Below, piece by piece: positions 24,359 to 32,855 of a DNA stretch of 64,000 nucleotides (its first letter is position 1; each line of letters opens with the position of its first letter). Location: assembly GCF_014205765.1 (NCBI RefSeq), contig NZ_JACIIZ010000002.1:62001-126000 (forward strand), written 5' to 3'. Both the position numbers and the translations under genes were made by a program. The notes beneath the pieces are model-generated. The model was not told where the DNA came from. It did no database searches and saw nothing but the letters and a program-made list of their open reading frames with translations. Source of the stretch: Nitrospirillum iridis (GTDB lineage: Bacteria; Pseudomonadota; Alphaproteobacteria; Azospirillales; Azospirillaceae).

Positions 24359-25651
24359 ATGTCGCACTCCATCCAATCCACCATTCCCCGCCGCCGCGCC
24401 GTCCGCGGCGTCCGCGTCGCCTCGGCGACGGCCGCCTGCGCCCTGATGCTGGCGGCGGGTGCCGCCCGTGCCGATGACGCCCCGGCCGGCGCGCCCGCCG
24501 GCATCACGTTCAGCGGTTTGGTGGAAGCTGGCATCACCGCCGCCGACCATGGGGCCGATCGCGGCCCCAACTACGGCCACCTGTTCACCGACCGCACCGA
24601 CCAGCTGGTGCTGAACCAGGCGGTGGGCACCATCGCCAAGGATGCTGGCTCCGGTGACGAGTTCGGCTGGGGCTTCAAGCTGCAGGGGATGTATGGCACC
24701 GACGCCCGCTACACCCATTTCCTGGGCGAGCTGGACCGAAGCATCGGCGAACGCACCCAACTGGACATCGTCGAGGCCAACGTGACCGCCCACATCCCGC
24801 AGGTGGCCGGCGGCAGCCTGGACCTGAAGGTGGGGCAGTACGCCTCGCCCCTGGGTGCTGAGACCATCGTGGCGTCCAGCAACCCGCTGTACAGCCACAG
24901 CTACATCTTCAACTTCGGCCTGCCGTTCAAGCACACCGGTGCCCTGGCCACCCTGCACCTGTCGGGCGGCATCGACCTGTATGGCGGTGTCGACAGCGGC
25001 GTGAACACCAGCCTCGGCAAGGACGGGGACAACAACGACGCCTGGTCCGGCATCTTCGGCTTCGGTTACGCCAATGCCGACAGCACGGTCACGCTGGTGG
25101 CCTTGACCCATGTCGGGCCGGAGAACGCCAGCACCAAGGCTCCCCTGGGATTGGCCCATGCCAATGATGAGGCGCGCTGGATCAACGATGCCGTGCTGAC
25201 GGTGAAGCCCAACGACAATCTGACCCTGATCACCGAACTGAACTACGTCCGCGACGACCTGGTGAAGGCGGAGGCGTTCGGCGCCGCCCAGTACGCCACC
25301 TGGAAATACGACGATGCCCTGTCGCTGACCCTGCGGACGGAGCTGTTCCGCGATGTCCAGGGCTTCTATGTCTCCGCCTACCAGGGCAACCAGGACTATG
25401 TGCTGGCGGAGGCCGGGTGGCCGACCCGGGCGCCGGTGCTGTCCGCCGGCCAGGGGGCCACATATCTGGCCCTGACCGCCGGGGTGACCTGGAAGCCGGC
25501 GGCCAGCCTGGGCTGGGACGCCCTGCCCGATGGCCTCGCCTTGCGGCCGGAGGTGCGTTACGACCGCTCGCTGGGCAACGCCCGGCCCTTCGCCGGCGAC
25601 CAGGGGCAGACGACCTTCGGTCTGGACATGCTGATCCCCTTCGGCGGCTGA
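24359..25651 (+). CDS. Outer-membrane beta-barrel (porin-like, BBP2 type)
   Basis: 430 residues. A long, Arg-rich signal peptide (RRRAVRGVRVASATAACALM ... ARA) precedes a barrel of alternating strands with TFSGLVEAGITAAD, FGWGFKLQGMYGTDARYTHF, KVGQYASPLGAETI and a C-terminal TTFGLDMLIPFGG. Glycine- and tyrosine-rich strands, no plug domain. This is the beta-barrel porin-2 type, which forms passive channels. It probably lets small solutes through the outer membrane. The upstream KdpE-like box suggests control by potassium or turgor. RlpA follows after 36 bases. Confidence 0.82.
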   Translation: MSHSIQSTIPRRRAVRGVRVASATAACALMLAAGAARADDAPAGAPAGITFSGLVEAGITAADHGADRGPNYGHLFTDRTDQLVLNQAVGTIAKDAGSGDEFGWGFKLQGMYGTDARYTHFLGELDRSIGERTQLDIVEANVTAHIPQVAGGSLDLKVGQYASPLGAETIVASSNPLYSHSYIFNFGLPFKHTGALATLHLSGGIDLYGGVDSGVNTSLGKDGDNNDAWSGIFGFGYANADSTVTLVALTHVGPENASTKAPLGLAHANDEARWINDAVLTVKPNDNLTLITELNYVRDDLVKAEAFGAAQYATWKYDDALSLTLRTELFRDVQGFYVSAYQGNQDYVLAEAGWPTRAPVLSAGQGATYLALTAGVTWKPAASLGWDALPDGLALRPEVRYDRSLGNARPFAGDQGQTTFGLDMLIPFGG

Positions 25652-25687
25652 GCCCGAAGATTTCCACAACAAGGACGGTGAAGTCCC

Positions 25688-26137
25688 ATGAGGACGCATC
25701 GATGGGGTTGCCTGGCGATGGTGGCGGGGTTGGCGGCGACGCCGGCGTTCGCGCGCGATCACCTGGCCCCGGATAACGGGTCGGTCGGGGGCGGGCAGGT
25801 GGGCCGGGCCAGCTGGTACGGCCGGGAACATGCCGGCCACCGCACCGCCAGCGGCGAGGCCTACGATCCCGAGGGCCTGACCGCCGCGCACCGCACCCTG
25901 CCCCTGGGCACGGTGATCGAGGTGTCGGCCCATGGCCAACTGGTCAAGGTCCGTGTCAACGACCGGGGGCCCTTCGTGAAGGGCCGCGTGCTGGACCTGT
26001 CGGCCGCCGCCGCCCGGGTGTTGGGCATGGATCGGACCGGCACGGCCATGGTCCGCATCCGCCCCACCGGCGCCGTCTGTCCCGCCAACCGGCCCTGCGA
26101 CCCGGAAACCCAGGTGGCGACGGCGGAGGCGCCCTGA
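25688..26137 (+). CDS. rlpA: RlpA-like double-psi beta-barrel protein
   Basis: 149 residues with signal peptide (cleavage after ATPAFA). The core GRASWYGREHAGHRTASGEA and VRVNDRGPFVKGRVLDLSAA are the RlpA/expansin-like fold that cuts naked glycan strands of peptidoglycan. It lacks the SPOR domain of E. coli RlpA and has no lipobox Cys at the cleavage site, so it is probably a free periplasmic protein. The stop is 12 bases before a tandem 19-mer and two terminators. Confidence 0.88.
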   Translation: MRTHRWGCLAMVAGLAATPAFARDHLAPDNGSVGGGQVGRASWYGREHAGHRTASGEAYDPEGLTAAHRTLPLGTVIEVSAHGQLVKVRVNDRGPFVKGRVLDLSAAAARVLGMDRTGTAMVRIRPTGAVCPANRPCDPETQVATAEAP

Positions 26138-26149
26138 CAGCTTGGCGTC

Positions 26150-26187
26150 CTTACAGTGGGAAAACTGGCTTACAGTGGGAAAACTGG
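26150..26187 (+). repeat. Perfect tandem duplication of a 19-mer
   Basis: CTTACAGTGGGAAAACTGG occurs twice without a gap directly after rlpA and just before a strong terminator. Possible short binding site or recent slippage. Confidence 0.8.
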
Positions 26188-26218
26188 GGGCCGGCGGGCG
26201 ACTGCCGGCCCCGCTTTT
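26187..26218 (+). terminator. Strong intrinsic terminator after rlpA
   Basis: Stem GGGGCCGGC/GCCGGCCCC (9 bp, 8-base loop) followed by GCTTTT. It ends the barrel-rlpA unit. Confidence 0.75.
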
Positions 26219-26220
26219 CA

Positions 26221-26251
26221 CAGGGCCCCGGTTTTCGCTGGGGCCTGCCTT
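26221..26251. terminator. Second hairpin between convergent rlpA and ankyrin genes
   Basis: CAGG(g)CCCC pairs with GGGGCCTG around a 10-base loop, followed by CCTTTT. It overlaps the end of the convergent ankyrin gene region and may stop transcription from either side. Confidence 0.55.
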
Positions 26252-26252
26252 T

Positions 26253-27908
26253 TCACTGGCTAACGACGCTGCCCAGCAGGGCCTCCGTCACGTCTTCGGA
26301 GAACCACTTGCGCTGGCCGTCGATTATGAGTCCGCCCTTGCCATCGGCGGGGGCTCTGGCCACCGGCATGCCGTGGGCCAGCAAGGAATGGGCGCAGGCC
26401 ACCCAATCGCCGCTGTCCTCCGGCAGGTTCAGCGAGGCCCAGGACAAGGTGCCGCTGACATTGTCGCCGAAGCCGTGCGCCTCCGTCCAACGGGCGCCGT
26501 GATCCAGCAGGAACCGCGCGAGATCGGCATCGCCCCGGAACACGGCGTGGTTCAGGGCGGTGGCGTTCCAGTCGCCGGCCGTGACGGTGAGGGGCCAGCC
26601 CAGGCGGACCATCAGCTCGATCGCCTCGCCACAACCCGGTTGCGCCGCCAATTCCGGCAGGATGCGGAGCTGGGCGTCCGACAAGGCGCCGGGCAGATCC
26701 GGCTGCCGAGCCTGTATGGCCCGTGCCGCCGCCTCGTCTCCGCCGGCGCAGGCGGCGACGAACTGGTCCTCGACGGACAAAGCCTCGCCGCCACCGGCCT
26801 GACGCAACACATCCGCCACCGCCGTCAGGCCGAACCGCAGGGCCGCCGCATAAGCGCTCGTTCCATCCGGCGCCGACGCGGCGACATTAGCGCCCGCTGC
26901 CAGCAAGGCTTGGACGCAGGCGGGGGAGCGGCGGCGGTGGATGGCCCAGAGCAGGGGCGAGCCCCAATCGGCCGTGGGCCGGCCGCTGGCTGGTTCGTTG
27001 GCGTCGCCGCCCCGGACCAGCAGCAGGCGCAGGACCTCGGGCGCCTCCCAATCCAGCACGCGATACAGGGCGTTGGAGCCGGTGACCCGGGCGCCCGCCT
27101 TCAGCAGCAGATCAACGCAATCCGGGCTCTCCAGGGCATGGTACAGCGACTCCCCGTCGTTGGGATCGGCGCCCGCGTCCAGCAGCAGGGCGGTCAGCCC
27201 GGAATCGTGGTTCTGGCCGGCGGCACCGTAGAGGGCGGACAAGCGCTCCGTCTCCGACGGCTTGTCCGCGCTTGCCGGCGGCCAGCGGTTGCCCACCGAC
27301 TGGTTGGGGTCGGCACCGGCTTCCAGCAGGAGACGGGCGCAGGCCCGCAGGCGCCCGGCGAACGCCGGCAGCCCCACCAGGCTGGAATGGGTGACCGCCA
27401 CCAGGGGCGGCAGCTTCAGGGGGCCGCCGGGGCGGTTCACCCAGGCGGGGTCCTGGGCGATCGCCGCACGCACCCGGTCGACGTCGCCGGTGGCGCAAGC
27501 CAACAGGGCATCGCCGGCCAGCAGGTGCGGGGTCTCAGCCAGCAGGCGGACGGCGGCGGCCGGGCGCGGGCGGCGCATTGTGCCGCTGATGTCGCCGGCA
27601 TAGACTAGACGTAGCCACTCCAGCACCGCGCCCGCCCTGTCGGCTGACGCGGCGCGGCGGGTGGTGACGAAGGCGTCCAGCTCCGCCCAGGACGGGAAGC
27701 CGTATTCGCGCGCCAGGCAGGACTGGGCATCGTGCAGGCGCAGGTTCAGGGCGGCGATCTGGGAATCGTCCTTGCCCATGGCGGCCGGCAACGCGCCACG
27801 GAAGCGGGCCAGGGCGGCGTCGTCGCCGCGCCGGTAGGCCGCCAGCAATTCCTTGGCCTGGCGTTTCAGCTGGTCGATATGGGGATGGTCGGGGAGCGGC
27901 TTGGTCAT
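26253..27908 (-). CDS. Ankyrin-repeat protein
   Basis: 551 residues. The N-terminal part (HPHIDQLKRQAKELLAAYRR, then LHDAQSCLAREYGFPSWAEL) is a motif often found at the start of bacterial ankyrin proteins; from about residue 115 there are ankyrin repeats with LLLEAGADPN, LLLDAGADPNDGE, LLLKAGARVTG, LLLVRGGDANEP and FLLDHGARW. No signal peptide, so it is probably a cytoplasmic protein-binding scaffold. GGAGG lies nine bases before 27908; a longer frame upstream has no such site. Partner unknown. Confidence 0.85.
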   Translation of the reverse strand: MTKPLPDHPHIDQLKRQAKELLAAYRRGDDAALARFRGALPAAMGKDDSQIAALNLRLHDAQSCLAREYGFPSWAELDAFVTTRRAASADRAGAVLEWLRLVYAGDISGTMRRPRPAAAVRLLAETPHLLAGDALLACATGDVDRVRAAIAQDPAWVNRPGGPLKLPPLVAVTHSSLVGLPAFAGRLRACARLLLEAGADPNQSVGNRWPPASADKPSETERLSALYGAAGQNHDSGLTALLLDAGADPNDGESLYHALESPDCVDLLLKAGARVTGSNALYRVLDWEAPEVLRLLLVRGGDANEPASGRPTADWGSPLLWAIHRRRSPACVQALLAAGANVAASAPDGTSAYAAALRFGLTAVADVLRQAGGGEALSVEDQFVAACAGGDEAAARAIQARQPDLPGALSDAQLRILPELAAQPGCGEAIELMVRLGWPLTVTAGDWNATALNHAVFRGDADLARFLLDHGARWTEAHGFGDNVSGTLSWASLNLPEDSGDWVACAHSLLAHGMPVARAPADGKGGLIIDGQRKWFSEDVTEALLGSVVSQ

Positions 27909-28072
27909 GGGCGAACCTCCGTGCATGACATGCCGATGACCCGCAAATCCGGCTGCACAAAGGTCGGGGACGACCGCTGACATCGATCCCAAGTGGGCTC
28001 AGCCCTTCCCGCGGGTCCGGGGGCGGCTTGGGTGGCCGCGCCCGGTGACGATAGGACAGGGCCGGATGGAGG

Positions 28073-28705
28073 TCAACCGCCGCCGACCGGCAGCGGGTCG
28101 CCCAGGCAGTGTTCGATGGCGCGGGTGTCGTCGCAGCGGGGGCCGCCGGCGCGCAGGCGCTGGGTCAGGTCGCGCAGGCAGGTGGCGATGCCGCCGGCGC
28201 GGATGGCCAGGGGGGAGTCCAGGAAGGCACGGTCGCCGTCATGGGCGGCGTCATGGGCCGCCAGCGCCAGGCCGAAGTCCAGCTCCTGCTCCAGGCTTTG
28301 CGCCAGGTCGCCCGCCAGCCGGTCGCTGCCAACCTGTTCACAGCGCTTGCCGCCCTTCTTGCGGGCCGCCGCGTGGGTCCGCGCCACGGCGCGCCAGTGG
28401 GCGTCACTGGCCATGACATAGGCGTAGGGCAGGGGACTGTTGGGATAGGCGCTGCTGTAGGCGGCGTAGGCCTTGCCGTAATCCCCCCGGCGGTAGGCGC
28501 GGTCCCCCTGGGTGGTCAGCGCCCGCGCGGTGGCGACCTCCGCCGGCGTCTGCCGCTGCCGGGCCGCGTCGGCCAGGGCCAGGCGTGCCGCCGTGTCCAT
28601 GGCCGGCTGGGTCGGCGGTTCGGCGGCGCCCGCACCACCGGCCAGCACCGCAGCCGCCACCAGGGCCGCCACCAGGGTGGCCAGCCGGCGAAGATGGTTG
28701 GTCAT
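28073..28705 (-). CDS. Exported hypothetical protein
   Basis: 210 residues with a clear signal peptide (LRRLATLVAALVAAAVLAGG AGA). The mature part is helical, with a tetratricopeptide-like piece (GDRAYRRGDYGKAYAAYSSA) and several Cys residues (RCEQVG, TCLRDL, RCDDT, HCLG) that could form disulfides in the periplasm. No known family. Start at 28705 fits the signal peptide; the frame is open further upstream into the LysR gene, where it is only antisense-free noise. Stands alone downstream of the LysR gene. Confidence 0.65.
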   Translation of the reverse strand: MTNHLRRLATLVAALVAAAVLAGGAGAAEPPTQPAMDTAARLALADAARQRQTPAEVATARALTTQGDRAYRRGDYGKAYAAYSSAYPNSPLPYAYVMASDAHWRAVARTHAAARKKGGKRCEQVGSDRLAGDLAQSLEQELDFGLALAAHDAAHDGDRAFLDSPLAIRAGGIATCLRDLTQRLRAGGPRCDDTRAIEHCLGDPLPVGGG

Positions 28706-28830
28706 GAATATGGTTCCGCCAAGTTCGGGCGACGCTCCCTGACTTTTATCGGGGAACGTTATCCCCCCTTCGCCCGGATTTCCAACCGATGATTTGATGG
28801 GCGCGGGGGTGGCCGCCACCAGCCCGCCCC

Positions 28831-29733
28831 TCACTCCGCCGCCACGTCCATCTTCAGGGCGTTGCGGCAGTGGATGAGGAAGGCCTCCGTCACCTTGGCC
28901 ATGGGGGCGGCGCTGGCGGTGATGAAGGCGTATTTGTGCAGGATCTGGGGGCGGAAGGTGCGGATGTGCACGCCCCGCCAGGCATGGTCGCGCGCCATGA
29001 ATTCGTTGACGATCGCGACGCCCACGCCCTGGGCGGCGAAGGCGCAGGCGGAACCGACGCTCTGCGTTTCCAGCCGCACATGCGGGGCGATGCCGGCCTT
29101 GTGGAACTGCGCGTCGATGGCGGTGCGCGGCCAGCGGCCCTGGCCCAGCACGACCAGCGGCACGTTGCGCAACTCGGCCGGGGTGATGATGTCGTGGTCC
29201 ATCAGGGGGTGGCCGGGTGGCAGGACGCAGGCCGTTTCCGATACCACCAGCACCTCCGCCCGGATGCCGGCGTGGTTGATGGGCAGCTTGGCGAAGCCGC
29301 ACTCCGCCTCCTTGGTCGCCACCATTTCCTTGGTGGTGTCGACGTCGCGGGGGTGGATGACGGCCTTCAGCTTGGGGTGCTTGTTGAGGAAGCCGGCGAT
29401 GACGGGCGCCAACGCCCCTTCCACCAGGCTGGGTGGTCCGACGATGCGCAGCTCCCCGATGTCCAACTGGCCGATGTTACGGGCCAGGGAGGCCACCTGG
29501 TCCAGGCGGGCCAGCGCCGCTTCCACCTCATTGGACAGGATCAGCGCCTCCGGTGTGGCCACCAGGCGCCCCCGCTCGCGATAGAACAGGTCGAAGCCCA
29601 CGTCGTTCTGCAGCCGGGCGATCAGGCGGCTGACCGCCGGCTGGCTGATGCCAAGCTGGCGCGCGGCGGCCGAACCGGACCCGGTGGCCAATGTCAGTCG
29701 AAAGGCTTCCAGCGCCCGCAGGTTCAGCTTCAC
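28831..29733 (-). CDS. LysR-family regulator of the receptor/hydrolase operon
   Basis: 300 residues. Helix-turn-helix: FRLTLATGSGSAAARQLGIS followed by QPAVSRLIARLQ. The rest is a standard effector-binding domain (IGELRIVGPPSLVEGALAPV). Last gene of a same-strand run after TonB receptor, CocE-type hydrolase and CapA, 42 bases behind CapA, so it probably controls this operon and the divergent YfcC transporter. Confidence 0.9.
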   Translation of the reverse strand: MKLNLRALEAFRLTLATGSGSAAARQLGISQPAVSRLIARLQNDVGFDLFYRERGRLVATPEALILSNEVEAALARLDQVASLARNIGQLDIGELRIVGPPSLVEGALAPVIAGFLNKHPKLKAVIHPRDVDTTKEMVATKEAECGFAKLPINHAGIRAEVLVVSETACVLPPGHPLMDHDIITPAELRNVPLVVLGQGRWPRTAIDAQFHKAGIAPHVRLETQSVGSACAFAAQGVGVAIVNEFMARDHAWRGVHIRTFRPQILHKYAFITASAAPMAKVTEAFLIHCRNALKMDVAAE

Positions 29734-29775
29734 GATCCGGCCCCCCGCCGCCTACCCCGATAGTAGGGATCCTTT

Positions 29776-30897
29776 CTACACGATCAGCGTCGCCCGGTCG
29801 CCCTGGCGCGTGAAGCGCGTGCCGAAAGGGGCCGAGCGGGCCGCCAGCCGGTCCAGGATGGCGGCGGCCTCCGCCCCCCGCGCCAGGCGGGGCAGGCCGC
29901 GGGTGGCGGGGTCGGTCTCGCCCCCCGTGCCCTCGGCCCGTTCGTTGAGCACCACCGGCACCAGTTCCAGTCCCTGCAAGGCGCCGTCCCGGAACGCCAT
30001 CTCCGCCAGCACGCTTTGCCAAGCCTCCGCCGGGTAGCGGCCCAGTGGCGTGCGGGTCTGGAAAAACAGCCCGCCCAGGTCATACAGCAGCGGCCGGCCG
30101 CGATAGACCTCGATCCCTTGCAATGCCGGATGGCCATGGCCGACGAAGACATGGGCGCCGGCGTCGACGCAACGCCGCGCCCACGCCGCCAGCCAGTCCG
30201 GCGTCGCCGCCGGGTCGTCGGCCCAATAATGGTTGTGGTGGTAGGCCACGACCAAATCCGCCCCGGCGGCGGCCCGGGTGATGGCCGCCAAGGTCAGGGA
30301 TTCGTCGGCGGGATCGAAGGTGCCGTCCGGCCGCCGGCGGATTTCGTTGACGCCGGCGCGGTCGGCGGTGGCGGCCCCGCCCTCCCGGATCTTGCCGGCG
30401 GCCATGGCCACCAGGGCGACCCGGCCGGCGGGCGTGTCCACGAAAGCGGGGGCGGCGGCGGCCGCGCGGTCGGCACCCGTGCCGGCGTGGGCGAGGCCGG
30501 CGGCGTCGAGCGCTGCCAGCGTCGCCAGCACGCCGCCGGTGCCCAGGTCGAAGGCATGATTGCCCGCCGTGGCCACCAGGTTCACCGACAGCGCCCGCAA
30601 GGTCCGCAGCACGTCGGGTGGGGCCGCGTGCTCCAGCTCCGCGGCGCGGGTGGGCGGGCCGGCGCCGGGCGCGTCCAAGGCGGACTCCAGCTGCGTGAAC
30701 ACCGCGTCGGCCTGGGCCAGCCGTGCCGCGAGGTCGGCGAACCCCTCGTAGGGCCGGGCCGAGATTTCGGCCTGCAGCAGCGCCTGGCCCGTGGCGGTCA
30801 GGCGCAGGACGCCGCCGGCGCCCACGGCCGGCCCGCCGGGCATCACCGCCAGGCCGGCCAGGCCCACCATCATTCCCCGCCGGTTCAGCGTGCTCAT
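29776..30897 (-). CDS. CapA-family protein (metallophosphatase fold)
   Basis: 373 residues. Starts with a twin-arginine-like leader (NRRGMMVGLAGLAVMPGGPA). CapA motifs are visible: an N-terminal Asp/Glu region (TQLESAL), NLVATAGNHAFDLG (metal-binding NHxxD), VVAYHHNHYW (for the usual HWG) and VFVGHGHPALQGIEVYRGRP (GxHPH-type), then LLYDLGGLFF. The family is named for poly-gamma-glutamate capsule genes, and many members are hydrolases of unknown substrate. It begins 10 bases after the CocE gene, within the same operon, so a shared exported substrate is likely. Confidence 0.85.
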   Translation of the reverse strand: MSTLNRRGMMVGLAGLAVMPGGPAVGAGGVLRLTATGQALLQAEISARPYEGFADLAARLAQADAVFTQLESALDAPGAGPPTRAAELEHAAPPDVLRTLRALSVNLVATAGNHAFDLGTGGVLATLAALDAAGLAHAGTGADRAAAAAPAFVDTPAGRVALVAMAAGKIREGGAATADRAGVNEIRRRPDGTFDPADESLTLAAITRAAAGADLVVAYHHNHYWADDPAATPDWLAAWARRCVDAGAHVFVGHGHPALQGIEVYRGRPLLYDLGGLFFQTRTPLGRYPAEAWQSVLAEMAFRDGALQGLELVPVVLNERAEGTGGETDPATRGLPRLARGAEAAAILDRLAARSAPFGTRFTRQGDRATLIV

Positions 30898-30907
30898 GCC
30901 ATGCCCT

Positions 30908-32782
30908 TCATTCGGGCAGCACCGGCAGCACCAGTTGCGACGGATGGGCCGCGTCCAGGTGCACGCGGTTGCGCGCCACCAGAATCGGTCCCGGCCAGCC
31001 CTGGGGTCCGCCGGTGTTGGGGTTGGCGTCGAAATGGGGGAAGTTGCTGCTGGACACCTCCACCCGGATGCGATGGCCGGCCTTGAAGCGATTGGCGGTG
31101 GGGAAGAAGGGAATGGTCAGTTCGTATATCTCCCCAGGTTCCATCATCACCGGCCACTCCCACCCCTGGCGATAGCGGGTGCGCAGGATGCCGTGGGCCA
31201 GGTTCATGGCATAGCCCCGGGGATAGTCGGCTGAGGGCGGGTGCACGTCCACCAGCTTGACGGTGACGTCGGTGTCCGGCCGGTCGGAACTGACATGCAG
31301 CACCGCCCGCGGCGTGCCGGCCAGCACCACGTCCCGCGCCAGGGGCGCCGTCTCGAACACCAGCACGTCGTCACGGTCGGCCAAGGGGCCGAAGGGTGCG
31401 GTGGCGCCATAGCTGCCGGGGAGGGTCACTTGGTCGAAGGCGCCGGCCTCCATCACCGGGGCGCCTGACGCCGTGGCCCCGCCCAAGGTGGGCACCGGGC
31501 GCGCCGGGTCGTAGTCATAGGCCCTGCTGGCCGGCCCCGCCGCCGGGGCCGCCGGATCCAGGCGGCCGTCGGCATGCAGGTGATAGGCGATGGGCGTCAT
31601 CCCGGCCAGGGGCCAGTCAGGGGCGTCCATCCAGGCGCCGCCATGGTCCAGCCGTCCATCCGCGTCCCGCCGGCGGCCCGATCCCCCGCCCATGACGAAG
31701 ATGCGCACCGGCCTGTCCGCCGTCGCCCCGGTCCCGGCGGGGGCGCCCTTCAGCCACCGGTCGAACCAGCGCAGGCGCAGGGTGTCGTAGTCCGGCGCCA
31801 AGCTGCCGTCCAGGGTGGCGGCAGGACCGAAATCCACATCGCCGGCGAAGCTTTCCGACCGGCGGCCATGGGTCCAGGGCCCCATGATCAGGTGGGTGGG
31901 GCCGTGCTTATGCGCGCGCATGCCCTGGTAGTTTTCCAGCGTGGACGAGGCGTAGGGGTCGTACCAGCTGCACAGCAGCAGGGTGGGCACGTCGGCCATG
32001 GCGGCGTAGTGCCGGGCGGCGCCCAGGCCCATCTGCCGCCAGTAGTCGTCGAACTCGCCATGGCGGGCCTGTTCCAGGACGTAGGCCTCGAACTCCGGCA
32101 GGGCCGCGACGGGGGAGTGGCCCTCCCGCCAGGGCCAGCGCTTGACCCAGTCGGCGATGTCCTCCGCCTCGATGGCGGCGCGCAGCGCCGGATCCCGTTC
32201 CACCGCCGGCGACACCAGCGCCTGGCGGTAGGCCCAGGTCAGCTGCTTAAGCTCGAAGGCGCCGCCCTGGCGGATGCCGGCGTGGTAGGCCTCCGCGAAG
32301 CCGCCGGAATCCACCACCATGCAGGCCAGCTGGGGCGGGTTCTGGCAGGCCGCCGCCATCTGCACATGGGCGCAATACGATAATCCATAGGTGCCGACCT
32401 GGCCATCGCACCAGGGTTGCCGGCCGATCCAGGCCAGGGTGTCCACGCCGTCCGCCGCCTCGTTCACATACTTGGTGAACACGCCTTCGGAACCGTAGCG
32501 GCCGCGGCAGTCCTGCAGCATCACCACATAGCCCGCGCGGGCGAAGGCGCTGGCCACCTCCAGCCGGGTGCGGGGCGCCGGGTTGGCCACGCTGATCTCC
32601 GACAGCACCAGGCCGCGCCGGTCATACGGGGTGCGTTCCAGCAGGACGGGCAGGGGCCGGTCCCAGACCGCGCCCCCGACCACGGGGCGGTAGACATCCG
32701 CCATCAGGGTCACGCCGTCGCGCATGGCGACGGGCACGTCCCTGTCGATGTGCACATCCTCGACCGGAGGAATACGGTTCAT
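30908..32782 (-). CDS. CocE/NonD-family serine hydrolase
   Basis: 624 residues, usual length. Visible: VAMRDGVTLMADVYRPV, LLERTPYDRRG, the nucleophile elbow VGTYGLSYCAHVQM (Ser), GPWTHGRR (His) and a C-terminal jelly-roll domain (PDTDVTVKLVDVHPPSADYP ... NRFKAGHRIRVEVSSSNFPH). Relatives are cocaine esterase, X-Pro dipeptidyl peptidase and cephalosporin acylases. No signal peptide. I place the start at 32782, with GAGGA a short way upstream of it. It follows the TonB receptor by 73 bases; the pair suggests uptake of an ester or peptide that is then hydrolysed. Confidence 0.88.
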   Translation of the reverse strand: MNRIPPVEDVHIDRDVPVAMRDGVTLMADVYRPVVGGAVWDRPLPVLLERTPYDRRGLVLSEISVANPAPRTRLEVASAFARAGYVVMLQDCRGRYGSEGVFTKYVNEAADGVDTLAWIGRQPWCDGQVGTYGLSYCAHVQMAAACQNPPQLACMVVDSGGFAEAYHAGIRQGGAFELKQLTWAYRQALVSPAVERDPALRAAIEAEDIADWVKRWPWREGHSPVAALPEFEAYVLEQARHGEFDDYWRQMGLGAARHYAAMADVPTLLLCSWYDPYASSTLENYQGMRAHKHGPTHLIMGPWTHGRRSESFAGDVDFGPAATLDGSLAPDYDTLRLRWFDRWLKGAPAGTGATADRPVRIFVMGGGSGRRRDADGRLDHGGAWMDAPDWPLAGMTPIAYHLHADGRLDPAAPAAGPASRAYDYDPARPVPTLGGATASGAPVMEAGAFDQVTLPGSYGATAPFGPLADRDDVLVFETAPLARDVVLAGTPRAVLHVSSDRPDTDVTVKLVDVHPPSADYPRGYAMNLAHGILRTRYRQGWEWPVMMEPGEIYELTIPFFPTANRFKAGHRIRVEVSSSNFPHFDANPNTGGPQGWPGPILVARNRVHLDAAHPSQLVLPVLPE

Positions 32783-32855
32783 GCCAAAGCCACCTTGTCT
32801 GCATTTCTGGGGAAGGGGGGCGGAACCGGCCCGCCCCCAGGGTCGCGTGTCCGCC

